Assembly (NCBI RefSeq): GCF_014217625.1
Contig: NZ_CP043641.1
Location: 4,154,001 to 4,218,000, forward strand
Direction of reading: 5' to 3'
Length of the DNA stretch: 64,000 bases
Source of the DNA: Leifsonia shinshuensis
GTDB lineage: Bacteria > Actinomycetota > Actinomycetes > Actinomycetales > Microbacteriaceae
Shown here: positions 51,805 to 59,663 of the stretch, piece after piece
Layout of the letters: each line of letters starts with the position of its first letter
Position numbering within the stretch: the stretch's first letter is position 1
Position numbers and translations under genes: made by a program
Notes under the pieces: model-generated
The model's database searches: none
What the model saw: the letters and a program-made list of their open reading frames with translations, nothing else
What the model was told of the DNA's origin: nothing

Positions 51805-52245
51805 TCAGTCGGCGGGCGCGAGCGGCCTCCACACGTCCGCGCCCGGGTCCCCGCCGCTCGCGGCGACGGCCAGCCGCGGGAGGAAGTGCGCCCAGCCGGC
51901 GCGATGGCCGGCGACGCGCGGCTCGGGGAGGCCGGCGTGGTGCACCTGCACGCGCGTCCCCGTCGCGATCGGCGTCAACGTGAACGTGACGGTCGATGCG
52001 CCGGGTGGGAGGTCGGGGCTGCCGGCCACACCCCAGCTGACGACCACGCGGTGCGGCTCGTCGACCTCCAGGAACCGCCCGCGGATCGGGCTGCCGGCGA
52101 TGTCGGCGGTGAACTCGCCGCCCGGCCGCGGGTCGAGCACCGCGTGCTGGCCCATCCACGCGGTCAGGCCTTCCGGCGTGACGAGATAGGCGAAGACGGT
52201 GTCCGGCGACGCCGCGATGTCGACCGATGACCGGTGTTCAGGCAT
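51805..52245 (-). CDS. SRPBCC/AHSA1 domain protein
   Basis: 146 residues. The sequence follows the START-like SRPBCC fold used by AHSA1 proteins: VDIAASPDTVFAYLVTPEGLTAWMG, GGEFTADIAGSPIRGRFLEVDEPHRVVVSWG and VTFTLTPIATGTRVQVHHAGLP. Such proteins bind hydrophobic ligands; no enzyme activity is assured. It overlaps the end of the ArsR gene by 8 bases and has GAGGAG upstream, a common ArsR-AHSA1 operon. Confidence 0.85.
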   Translation of the reverse strand: MPEHRSSVDIAASPDTVFAYLVTPEGLTAWMGQHAVLDPRPGGEFTADIAGSPIRGRFLEVDEPHRVVVSWGVAGSPDLPPGASTVTFTLTPIATGTRVQVHHAGLPEPRVAGHRAGWAHFLPRLAVAASGGDPGADVWRPLAPAD

Positions 52246-52600
52246 CCGGGGTCTCCTCACGGCTCTCGACGGCCGCCTTCAGCGCGGCCAGGCGGCTCGG
52301 CCAGAAGTCGTCGAGGTAGGAGCGGACGGCGGCGAGGCCGTCGTCGTCCACGACGAAGAGGTGCCGGGTGCCCTCGCGGCTCGCGGAGACCAGGCCGGCG
52401 CGACGGAGGACCCCGAGGTGGTGGGAGGTGGTCTGCTGCGAGAGGCCGAGCCCGGAGGCGAGCCGGCCGACGGGCGTCGGGCCGTCGCGGAGCGCGGCGA
52501 GGATGGCGCGCCTGTTCGCGTCCGCGAGGGCGGTGAGCGCGGCGTCCAGGGACTGGTCGGCGGGGTCGTGGGCGCTGGAGTCGGTGGCGGTCTGCGGCAT
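52238..52600 (-). CDS. ArsR family transcriptional regulator
   Basis: 120 residues with a winged helix: LDAALTALADANRRAILAALRDGPTPVGRLASGLGLSQQTTSHHLGVLRRAGLVSASREGTRHLF. There are no Cys metal-ligand clusters, so it is probably one of the non-metal ArsR regulators paired with SRPBCC proteins. It likely controls its own operon and perhaps the divergent NTF2-like gene through the region 52601-52672. GGAGACTCATG shows a ribosome-binding site. Confidence 0.87.
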   Translation of the reverse strand: MPQTATDSSAHDPADQSLDAALTALADANRRAILAALRDGPTPVGRLASGLGLSQQTTSHHLGVLRRAGLVSASREGTRHLFVVDDDGLAAVRSYLDDFWPSRLAALKAAVESREETPDA

Positions 52601-52626
52601 GAGTCTCCTGTCGGATTCAGGCTAGC

Positions 52627-52642
52627 ACAAATGATGGTTTGT
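52627..52642. promoter_or_regulatory. Candidate ArsR operator
   Basis: ACAAA (52627-52631) and TTTGT (52638-52642) form a 5-bp inverted repeat with a 6-base centre in the 72-base gap between divergent arsR and the NTF2-like gene. AT-rich palindromes of this size are typical ArsR sites; the arms are short, so this is tentative. Confidence 0.45.
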
Positions 52643-52672
52643 ACTTATCCTGACTTGTGGAAGGGAGAGGAC

Positions 52673-53053
52673 ATGACCGAGACAGCGAACGCGGCCATCG
52701 CACGCGAGTACATCGAGGCCGTCGGCGCCCATGAGCTGGAGACGGTCGACCGGTTGCTGGCCGATGGGCTCGCCGCGCGCTTCGCGGGAGGGACGATCGG
52801 GAAACGGGAGTGGATGGCTGCGCTCGAGCGGCTGCTGCCCGCGCTCGTGCGCAACGACGTGCGGGAGGTCTTCGCGGACGGGGACCGCGCCTGCGTCGTC
52901 TACGACTTCGTGACCGACACCGCGGCGGGCGCGGTGCCGTGCGTCGAGCTGGTGTCGGTGCGCGACGGGAGGATCACCGAGATCGAGCTGATCTTCGACC
53001 GGGTCGCGTTCGCTCCGGTCAACGAGGCGCTCGCGGCGCGCGCCGCGACCTGA
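52673..53053 (+). CDS. SnoaL/NTF2-like domain protein
   Basis: 126 residues with the cone-shaped NTF2-like pattern: NAAIAREYIEAVGAHELETVDRLLADGLAARFAG at the start, then REVFADGDRACVVYDFVTDTAAGAVPCVELVSVRDGRITEIELIFDR. Members are ligand-binding proteins or small isomerases and cyclases; the active residue cannot be assigned. GGGAGAGG precedes the ATG. It is divergent from the ArsR-SRPBCC pair and may be under the same regulator. Confidence 0.78.
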   Translation: MTETANAAIAREYIEAVGAHELETVDRLLADGLAARFAGGTIGKREWMAALERLLPALVRNDVREVFADGDRACVVYDFVTDTAAGAVPCVELVSVRDGRITEIELIFDRVAFAPVNEALAARAAT

Positions 53054-53142
53054 CGTCCTCCACAGCCGCGCCGCTGGACTGACTTCTCCACCTCTTCGGT
53101 CATCGATCGCTCGGCGGATGCCGCGACCCGTAGGCTTGTGCC

Positions 53143-54576
53143 GTGACTCTGCGACTCTTCGACACGAAGGCCGGCGCCCTGCGCGACTTCGTCCCCCTGC
53201 GCCCGGGTGCGGTGGGCATGTATGTCTGCGGGCCGACGGTGCAGTCGTCTCCGCACATCGGGCATCTGCGGTCGGCCCTGGTGTACGACCAGCTGCGGCG
53301 CTGGCTCGCGTACCGCGGGCTGGACGTGACGCTGGTGCGCAACGTCACCGACATCGACGACAAGATCCTCGTCAACGCGCTGGCAGCCCAGTCGCAGGGC
53401 GGCTCGGAGGAGTGGTGGGCGCTCGCCTACCGATTCGAGCTGGAGTTCACGGCCGGTTACACGGCGCTCGGCGTCCAGCCGCCCACCTACGAGCCGCGCG
53501 CGACCGCCAGCATCCCGCAGATGCAGGAGCTGATCGGCCGCCTCATCGAGCGCGGGCACGCCTACGCCGCCGAGGACGGCTCGGGCGACGTCTACTTCGA
53601 CGTCACGAGCTGGCCGTCCTACGGCGAGCTGACCCGGCAGAGCATCGACAACATGGAGGCCGCGGCCGACGCCGACCCGCGGGCCAAGCGCGACCCCCGC
53701 GACTTCGCCCTGTGGAAGGGACGCAAGGCCGAGGAGCCCGCGTCGGCGTCGTTCCCGTCGCCGTGGGGCGACGGCCGGCCGGGCTGGCACATCGAGTGCT
53801 CCGCGATGTCGCGCCGCTATCTCGGGCCGCAGTTCGACATCCACGGCGGCGGCCTCGACCTGCGTTTCCCCCACCACGAGAACGAGCTGGCTCAGTCGAC
53901 GGCCGCGGGCGACGCCTTCGCGTCGTACTGGGTGCACAACGGACTCGTGCACGTCAACGGGCAGAAGATGAGCAAGTCGCTCGGCAACTCGGTCTACGCC
54001 GCCGATCTGCTCGGCGCCGCCCGTCCGCTGGTCGTGCGCTACTACCTCGGGTCGGCGCACTACCGGTCGACCATCGACTACCACGACGGCTCGCTCAGCG
54101 AGGCGGAGGCAGCACTCGACCGCATCGCCGGCTTCTTCGAACGCGTCGACCGGCGGCTCGCCGGCACGCGGTTCGCCGGCAGCGGCGTGGAGGTCGTGCC
54201 CGGCGCGTTCGCGGAGGCGATGGACGACGACCTCGCCGTCCCGCAGGCGCTCGCCGTGCTGCACGACACCGTTCGCTCAGGAAACGCGGCGCTGGATGCG
54301 GAAGACTTGGAGGCGGCCGCGGCCGCGCGCGGCCACGTCCTCGCGATGACCGAGGTGCTCGGCATCAACCCGCTCTCGCCGCACTGGCGCACCGCCGGTT
54401 CGAGCGCCGCCGAGCACGCGCTCGGCACGCTCATCGGCCGCCTGCTCGAAGACCGCCAGGAGGCGCGCCAGGCGCGCGACTTCGCGGCAGCAGACCGCAT
54501 CCGCGACGAGTTGACCGCCGCGGGTATCAGTATCGAAGACACCCCGTCGGGGTCGCATTGGAGTATCGAAGCATGA
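53143..54576 (+). CDS. cysS: Cysteinyl-tRNA synthetase
   Basis: 477 residues, normal CysRS length. The HIGH motif is [16 protein letters not shown], with zinc-site residues in MYVCGPTV and [14 protein letters not shown], and the KMSKS motif is [10 protein letters not shown]. The C-terminal DALR-type domain continues to SHWSIEA. The full C-terminus favours CysS over MshC, the shorter mycothiol ligase paralogue. TAGGCT (53131-53136) ends 6 bases before the GTG, a leaderless start. Its stop overlaps rlmB (ATGA). Confidence 0.94.
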   Translation: MTLRLFDTKAGALRDFVPLRPGAVGMYVCGPTVQSSPHIGHLRSALVYDQLRRWLAYRGLDVTLVRNVTDIDDKILVNALAAQSQGGSEEWWALAYRFELEFTAGYTALGVQPPTYEPRATASIPQMQELIGRLIERGHAYAAEDGSGDVYFDVTSWPSYGELTRQSIDNMEAAADADPRAKRDPRDFALWKGRKAEEPASASFPSPWGDGRPGWHIECSAMSRRYLGPQFDIHGGGLDLRFPHHENELAQSTAAGDAFASYWVHNGLVHVNGQKMSKSLGNSVYAADLLGAARPLVVRYYLGSAHYRSTIDYHDGSLSEAEAALDRIAGFFERVDRRLAGTRFAGSGVEVVPGAFAEAMDDDLAVPQALAVLHDTVRSGNAALDAEDLEAAAAARGHVLAMTEVLGINPLSPHWRTAGSSAAEHALGTLIGRLLEDRQEARQARDFAAADRIRDELTAAGISIEDTPSGSHWSIEA

Positions 54577-55595
54577 AGAACTCGGGTGGCAAGCCCCGCG
54601 CCGGGGCCGTGAGGAAGAGCAAGAAGGGCGCCCAGGTCGGCACCGGCGGCCACGGCCGCAAAGCGCTCGAGGGCCGCGGACCGACGCCGAAGGCGGAGGA
54701 TCGCGAGTACCACGTCGCGTACAAGAACAAGCAGCTGCGCGAACGCGCCGCGGCCAAGGCCGAGCAGCGCGGCGGTCGCGACGGCGCCCCGCGCGGTGCG
54801 TCCGGCGCCGCCCGCCGGGCGAAGAGCGGTGACGAGAGCGAGATCGTCACCGGCCGCAACTCCGTGCTGGAGGCACTGCGCGCGGCGATCCCGGCGTCCA
54901 CGCTCTACATCGCGGCACGGGTCGAGATGGACGACCGGATGAAGGAGATCCTCTCCATCGCCACCGGCCGCGCCATCCCGGTGCTGGAGGTAATGCGCCC
55001 CGAGCTCGACCGGCTCGCCGGCCGCGACGCCGTGCACCAGGGGGTCGCGCTCAAGGTGCCGCCGTACGAGTACGCCCACCCGGGTGAGCTGCTCGACCTC
55101 ACCCTGCGCAAGGGCCAGACCCCGCTCTTCGTCGCGCTCGACGGGATCACCGACCCGCGCAATCTGGGCGCGATCATCCGCTCGACCGCCGCGTTCGGCG
55201 GCCAGGGCGTCATCGTCCCGCAGCGCCGCTCGGTCGGGATGACGGCTTCGGCCTGGAAGACCTCCGCGGGCGCCGCGGCACGCACCCCCGTCGCGATGGC
55301 CTCCAACCTGACCGCGACGCTCAAGGAGTTCAAGAAGGCGGGCGTGTTCGTGCTGGGACTCGACGGCGACGGCGACACGTCGCTGCCCGGGCTCTCGTTC
55401 GCCGACCGCCCGGTCGTGATCGTGGTCGGCAGCGAGGGCAAGGGCCTGTCGCGTCTCGTCACCGAGACCTGCGACGCGGTCGTGTCCATCCCGATCTCCG
55501 CCTCGACCGAGTCCCTCAACGCCGGAATCGCGGCGAGCGTCACGCTCTACGAGATCTCGAAGCTGCGGGCCGAGGGGAAGAGCGCGAAGCGCTGA
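54573..55595 (+). CDS. rlmB: 23S rRNA 2'-O-methyltransferase RlmB (SpoU family)
   Basis: 340 residues. A long basic low-complexity N-terminus (about 1-85) is common in actinobacterial members. A substrate-binding domain ([24 protein letters not shown]) and a SPOUT methyltransferase domain follow, with motif 1 [24 protein letters not shown], motif 2 [15 protein letters not shown] and motif 3 [22 protein letters not shown] that forms the trefoil knot. It methylates G2251 (E. coli numbering) of 23S rRNA. It overlaps cysS, as in many actinobacteria. Confidence 0.94.
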   Translation: MKNSGGKPRAGAVRKSKKGAQVGTGGHGRKALEGRGPTPKAEDREYHVAYKNKQLRERAAAKAEQRGGRDGAPRGASGAARRAKSGDESEIVTGRNSVLEALRAAIPASTLYIAARVEMDDRMKEILSIATGRAIPVLEVMRPELDRLAGRDAVHQGVALKVPPYEYAHPGELLDLTLRKGQTPLFVALDGITDPRNLGAIIRSTAAFGGQGVIVPQRRSVGMTASAWKTSAGAAARTPVAMASNLTATLKEFKKAGVFVLGLDGDGDTSLPGLSFADRPVVIVVGSEGKGLSRLVTETCDAVVSIPISASTESLNAGIAASVTLYEISKLRAEGKSAKR

Positions 55596-55625
55596 CGAGG
55601 CGGCGCGGCGGCCGGCCCGACGGCC

Positions 55626-56930
55626 TCAGACCTTCGACCGCCAGTCGTCCTCGTCGTCGTCGATCTCCGCGGTGGTGGCTCCGCCGATCACCGGGATGCT
55701 GAGCGTCTCGGTCGGCGGGCCGACCACCGTGGCCTCGTCGCGGCGGTGGCGGAGGATGTCGTTGATGTAAGAGGTCAGCGCCTCCGCCAGCGGCACGTCG
55801 CGGCCCTCGGCCTGCGACATGAACCAGCGGTGCTCCAGGAGCTGGTGGAAGACCTCCGCCGGCTCCAGCTTGCCCTTCAGGTCGGACGGGATCGCGCGGA
55901 CCACGGGTTCGAAGACGCGCATCAGCCACTCGTGGGCCATCGCCTCCTCGTCCAGGCCGCGCTTGCCAAGGGTCGCCGAGTAGGAGTCCAGGTCGTTCAG
56001 CAGGCGGCGGGCCTGGTTCTCGCCGGTGTCCAGCCCGGTCAGGCGCAGCAGGCGGCGGGAGTGGTGGCCGGCGTCCACGACCTTCGGCTGGATGCGGACG
56101 GTCGTGCCCTCGTCGGAGGTCTTGATCGCCAGCTCCTCGATGTCGAAGCCGAGCTCGTTCAGGCGCTCCACGCGCTGGCTGATCCGCCAGCGCTCCGACG
56201 ACGAGAACGACTCGCTGCCGGTCAGCTCCTTCCACAGCGAGCGGTACGCGGCGACGATGCCGTTCGACACCTTGATCGGGTCGAGCTCCTCGTCCACCCG
56301 GCCGCCGGCCTCCAGGTCCATCAGCTCGCCGGCGATGTTCACGCGGGCGATCTCCAGGTCGTTCTCGCGCTGGCCGTTCGAGAGGCCGCCGTCGTAGAGC
56401 TGGCCGGTCTCGGCGTCCACCAGGTAGGCGGCGAAGGCGCCGGCGTCGCGGCGGAAGAGGGTGTTCGAGAGCGACACGTCGCCCCAGAAGAAGCCGACGA
56501 TGTGCAGGCGCACGAGCAGCACCGCGAGGGCGTCGACCAGGCGCGTCGCCGTGTCGGGGCGGAGGGTCTGGGAGAACAGCGCACGGTACGGGAGCGAGAA
56601 CTTGAGGTGCCGGGTGACCAGCGCGGCGTTCAGCGCATCGCCGTCGTCGTCCGTCCGGTTCTTGATGACGGCGACCGGGTCGACGCACGGGACGTCCAGG
56701 CGCTGGAGGGTGCGCAGCATCTCGTACTCGCGCTGCGCCATCTCGGCGGTCGTCTCCTTGATGGCGATGACGTAGCCGGACAGGTTCGCGAACCGGACGA
56801 GGTGGCGGCTGATGCCCTTGGGGAGCAGCGCGATGTGCTCGTTCGACCACTGGTCCAGCGGCAGGTTCCAGGGCAGATCGAGCAGGGCGGGATCGACGGT
56901 CGCCGCGGTGATGTTGACAGAGCCGGCCAT
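55626..56930 (-). CDS. DUF4032 domain protein, kinase-like fold
   Basis: 434 residues. The N-terminal half resembles LPS/lipid kinase-like folds: ISRHLVRFANLSGYVIAIKETTAEMAQREYEML (Lys-Glu pair), then RLHIVGFFWGDVSLSNTLFRRD (catalytic-loop-like Asp and Asn) and YLVDAETG (DFG-like Asp). The C-terminal half is the DUF4032 domain. Actinobacterial members are widespread and uncharacterised; phosphotransfer is plausible but unproven. GGAAGGC precedes the ATG. A strong terminator separates it from the upstream sugar ATPase gene. Confidence 0.85.
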   Translation of the reverse strand: MAGSVNITAATVDPALLDLPWNLPLDQWSNEHIALLPKGISRHLVRFANLSGYVIAIKETTAEMAQREYEMLRTLQRLDVPCVDPVAVIKNRTDDDGDALNAALVTRHLKFSLPYRALFSQTLRPDTATRLVDALAVLLVRLHIVGFFWGDVSLSNTLFRRDAGAFAAYLVDAETGQLYDGGLSNGQRENDLEIARVNIAGELMDLEAGGRVDEELDPIKVSNGIVAAYRSLWKELTGSESFSSSERWRISQRVERLNELGFDIEELAIKTSDEGTTVRIQPKVVDAGHHSRRLLRLTGLDTGENQARRLLNDLDSYSATLGKRGLDEEAMAHEWLMRVFEPVVRAIPSDLKGKLEPAEVFHQLLEHRWFMSQAEGRDVPLAEALTSYINDILRHRRDEATVVGPPTETLSIPVIGGATTAEIDDDEDDWRSKV

Positions 56931-56964
56931 GAGGCGCCTTCCAGAAGCGGGTGGGGGCGGAAAG

Positions 56965-57002
56965 CACTCTGCCGCAGCCCGGGACCGGACTGCGGCAGAG
57001 TG
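56965..57002 (-). terminator. Terminator after the sugar ABC ATPase gene
   Basis: A perfect 13-bp stem (56965-56977 with 56990-57002, CACTCTGCCGCAG type) with a 12-base loop lies 20 bases beyond the stop codon; the minus strand continues TGCTTTCC. Confidence 0.82.
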
Positions 57003-57021
57003 AGGATCAGCTGCGACGACC

Positions 57022-58116
57022 TCAGTCGACGACGGCGCCGCCGAGACGCTCGCCCGACTCCGCGTGGAAGAGGTGGACGTGGCCCGGCTTCGGGGTGATG
57101 TAGACGGTGTCGCCGGCGTTCGGGTGAACGCGGCCGTCGACGCGGCCGACGATGTCGGTGCGCTTGCCGTCGACCTCCGAGTGGCCGTAGAGGTAGCCGT
57201 CGGCGCCGAGCTCCTCGACGAGGTCGACCGCGACCTTCAGGCCGCCGCTCTCCGAGGTGGAGACGACGACGTCCTCCGGGCGGACACCGATGGTGACGGT
57301 GTTGCCGGCGCTGGCGAGCACGTCGCGCTCGACCGGGACGACCGAGTTGCCGAACTTGATGCCGCCGTCGGTGACGTCCGCGGTGAACAGGTTCATGGCG
57401 GGGGAGCCGATGAAGCCGGCGACGAAGACGTTCTTCGGCTGCGCGTACAGGTCGCGCGGGGTGCCGACCTGCTGCAGCACGCCGTCCTTGAGGACCGCGA
57501 TGCGGTCGCCCATGGTGAGCGCCTCGGTCTGGTCGTGGGTGACGTAGACCGTGGTGACGCCGAGGCGGCGGGTCAGGGACGCGATCTGGGTACGGGTCTG
57601 GACGCGGAGCTTGGCGTCGAGGTTCGACAGCGGCTCGTCCATGAGGAACACCTGGGGGGAGCGGACGATCGCGCGGCCCATGGCGACGCGCTGACGCTGA
57701 CCACCGGAGAGTGCCTTCGGCTTGCGGCCGAGGTAGGGCTCCAGGTCGAGCAGCTTGGCGGCCTCCAGAACGCGGGAGGCGCGCTCGTCCTTGCCGACGC
57801 CGGCGATCTTCAGGGCGAAGCCCATGTTCTCGGCGACCGTCATGTGCGGGTACAGAGCGTAGTTCTGGAACACCATCGCGATGTCGCGGTCCTTCGGCGG
57901 GACGTCGGTGACGTTGCGCTCGCCGATGAAGATGTTGCCGTCGTTGACCTCTTCGAGGCCGGCGAGCATGCGGAGCGAGGTGGACTTTCCGCAGCCGGAG
58001 GGGCCGACCAGGACGAGGAACTCGCCGTCTGCGATGTCGAGGTCGAGAGCGTCGACCGCGGGGCGGTTGGAACCCGGGTAGAGCCGGGTCGCCTTGTCAT
58101 AGGTGACAGTCGCCAT
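57022..58116 (-). CDS. msiK: MsiK/UgpC-type multiple-sugar ABC transporter ATPase
   Basis: 364 residues. The nucleotide-binding domain has Walker [10 protein letters not shown]-loop MVFQNYALYPHMTV, signature LSGGQRQRVAMGRAIV, Walker B VFLMDEPLSNLDAK and switch His in YVTHDQTEAL. A C-terminal TOBE regulatory domain (about 250-364) completes the CUT1 ATPase. The gene stands alone, with no permease nearby, as for MsiK, which energises several sugar importers in actinobacteria. The ATG at 58116 follows GGAGAC; an upstream in-frame Met at 58299 would run through the structured leader. Confidence 0.92.
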   Translation of the reverse strand: MATVTYDKATRLYPGSNRPAVDALDLDIADGEFLVLVGPSGCGKSTSLRMLAGLEEVNDGNIFIGERNVTDVPPKDRDIAMVFQNYALYPHMTVAENMGFALKIAGVGKDERASRVLEAAKLLDLEPYLGRKPKALSGGQRQRVAMGRAIVRSPQVFLMDEPLSNLDAKLRVQTRTQIASLTRRLGVTTVYVTHDQTEALTMGDRIAVLKDGVLQQVGTPRDLYAQPKNVFVAGFIGSPAMNLFTADVTDGGIKFGNSVVPVERDVLASAGNTVTIGVRPEDVVVSTSESGGLKVAVDLVEELGADGYLYGHSEVDGKRTDIVGRVDGRVHPNAGDTVYITPKPGHVHLFHAESGERLGGAVVD

Positions 58117-58454
58117 TTTTCTTTTGTCTCCTTCACCGGCAGGTACGTGCCGGACGATCCGTTGTGAATGGAATAGACGTGGCGTCGACGTCCAGGGGCG
58201 TCGATGCCACGACCCCCATAGTAAGGCATCCGAAGCGCTCTCTTCACCACGTGTCTCCGGGAGGCCGTGGAGGGCCGGCGTCCCGCACTCGGGGGGCAAC
58301 GTGCAGGTGGCGCTCGGGACGTGAGCGGGGTATGTCTGGTCTATTCCCAGAATGCCGCAATAAGGTCGTCTGGTTGCGTCTGCTCACGCCACATCAGGCG
58401 GCACGTCCCCCCGCGCGCCGCTCCGCCTACCCCGAGAGCCGATTCCCCCGAGAT
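58117..58454. promoter_or_regulatory. 338-base intergenic region with msiK leader hairpins
   Basis: Divergent spacer between msiK and the DsbA-like gene. On the msiK side are two hairpins: CCGGCA/TGCCGG (58136-58141 with 58148-58153) and a 12-bp stem with one mismatch (58179-58190 with 58199-58210). Both would lie in the msiK 5' leader if transcription starts near 58220-58240. A GAAGCGCTC half-palindrome at about 58232 resembles LacI-family sites. The rest (58250-58454) shows no gene, and I see no clear promoter for the DsbA-like gene. Confidence 0.5.
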
Positions 58455-59363
58455 ATGAGTTCCATGAACGACCCCGACGAGAGCCGCAGCGGCGACGTCC
58501 GCGCGGCCGCGCGGGAGAAAGCCCGACAGCTCCGCACGAGCCAGCAGCGCAGGGACCGCAGGAACAAGACCCTGCTGTCCGGCGGCATCGTGATCGGCGT
58601 CCTCGCGATCGCGGCCATCGTCGCTGTGGTCATCATGGGCGCCATCCGGCCGACCGTGCCCGGCCCCAAGAACATGGCGAGCGACGGCGTGGTCGTCGGC
58701 TCCGGCCTGAAGGTCAAGGCGACCCCGGCGCTCGCGGCCGACGCGAAGCCGATCGCCAGCACGCCGGACCCGAACGGCAGCTCCGTCGACATCCGGATCT
58801 ACGCCGACTACCTGTGCAAGCTGTGCGGCGAGTTCCAGCGCACCAACCTGAAGCAGCTGCAACCCCTGGTGAAGGACGGCGCGGTCACGGTCGAGATGCA
58901 CCCGGTCGCGATCTACACCAGCCACTCCGCCGGCACGCGGTACTCGCTGCGCGCCGCGAACGCCGCGGCCTGCGTCGCGAACTACTCGCCCCGGTCGTTC
59001 TGGGCCTTCAACCAGACCCTGTTCGAGAACCAGCCGGCGGAGGGCGGCCCCGGGCTCACCGACGACCAGCTCAAGAAGCTCGCCGCGGCCTCCGGAGCCT
59101 CGCCGTCGGACATCGACTCGTGCGTGGACGACGGCCGGTTCAAGACCTGGGTCGGCTCCGCCAGCGACCGCGCGCTCAGCGGCCCGATCCCGAACTCCAG
59201 CGTGAAGAAGATGACGAACGCGCTGCTCGTCCTGGTCAACGGCAAGCCGTACACCGGCTCGCTGACGAACGCCGACGACTTCAAGGCGTTCGTGCTCCAG
59301 GCGCAGGGCGACGAGTACTCGTCGACCTCCACGCCGACGCCGTCGCCGAGCGCGAAGAGCTGA
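58455..59363 (+). CDS. Membrane-anchored DsbA-like thioredoxin-fold protein
   Basis: 302 residues. A basic cytoplasmic start (AREKARQLRTSQQRRDRRNK) precedes one membrane helix (about 45-66, SGGIVIGVLAIAAIVAVVIMG). The exported domain has VDIRIYADYLCKLCGEFQRTN with the active-site CKLC, a helical insertion, and the cis-Pro-type strand ALLVLVNGKPYTGS. It should act in extracytoplasmic thiol oxidation, the role of DsbA-like proteins in actinobacteria. Two starts nine bases apart (58455, 58464) are possible. The tail is Ser/Thr/Pro-rich. Confidence 0.87.
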   Translation: MSSMNDPDESRSGDVRAAAREKARQLRTSQQRRDRRNKTLLSGGIVIGVLAIAAIVAVVIMGAIRPTVPGPKNMASDGVVVGSGLKVKATPALAADAKPIASTPDPNGSSVDIRIYADYLCKLCGEFQRTNLKQLQPLVKDGAVTVEMHPVAIYTSHSAGTRYSLRAANAAACVANYSPRSFWAFNQTLFENQPAEGGPGLTDDQLKKLAAASGASPSDIDSCVDDGRFKTWVGSASDRALSGPIPNSSVKKMTNALLVLVNGKPYTGSLTNADDFKAFVLQAQGDEYSSTSTPTPSPSAKS

Positions 59364-59440
59364 CCCCGGCCTTCTCGCCAGGCACCTGGGCGCCCGCCGC
59401 ACATCCCCTAGGATGGTTCGCGACGGGCGTCCGTCATTTC

Positions 59441-59513
59441 GCCGACTTAGCTCAGCTGGTAGAGCACTCGCCTTGTAAGCGAGCGGTCGCGAGTTCGAAC
59501 CTCGCAGTCGGCT
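59441..59513 (+). tRNA. tRNA-Thr (anticodon TGT)
   Basis: 73 nt with complete cloverleaf: acceptor GCCGACT with AGTCGGC, D-arm AGCTCAGCTGGTAGAGC, anticodon stem-loop CTCGCCTTGTAAGCGAG with anticodon TGT, and T-arm GCGAGTTCGAACCTCGC. Discriminator T; CCA is not encoded. No integrated element is seen beside it. Confidence 0.95.
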
Positions 59514-59604
59514 CCGTCTCCCCGAAACTCTTCGTGCCGTCCTTCATGCGCCGCCGCTGCCGTGCTTGTCGGTTGCCGTCGCGCCGTCTATCCTGGTTGT
59601 GCGT

Positions 59605-59627
59605 TATCCGAATCAGTCGTTCGGATA
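59605..59627 (+). promoter_or_regulatory. Inverted repeat upstream of the mobA-like gene
   Basis: TATCCGAA (59605-59612) and TTCGGATA (59620-59627) form a perfect 8-bp inverted repeat with a 7-base spacer, 37 bases before the monooxygenase ATG. It is the best candidate operator for the IclR regulator encoded downstream. Confidence 0.6.
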
Positions 59628-59663
59628 TAGAACACGTATCACGACGATGTGAGGAGCCTCCCC

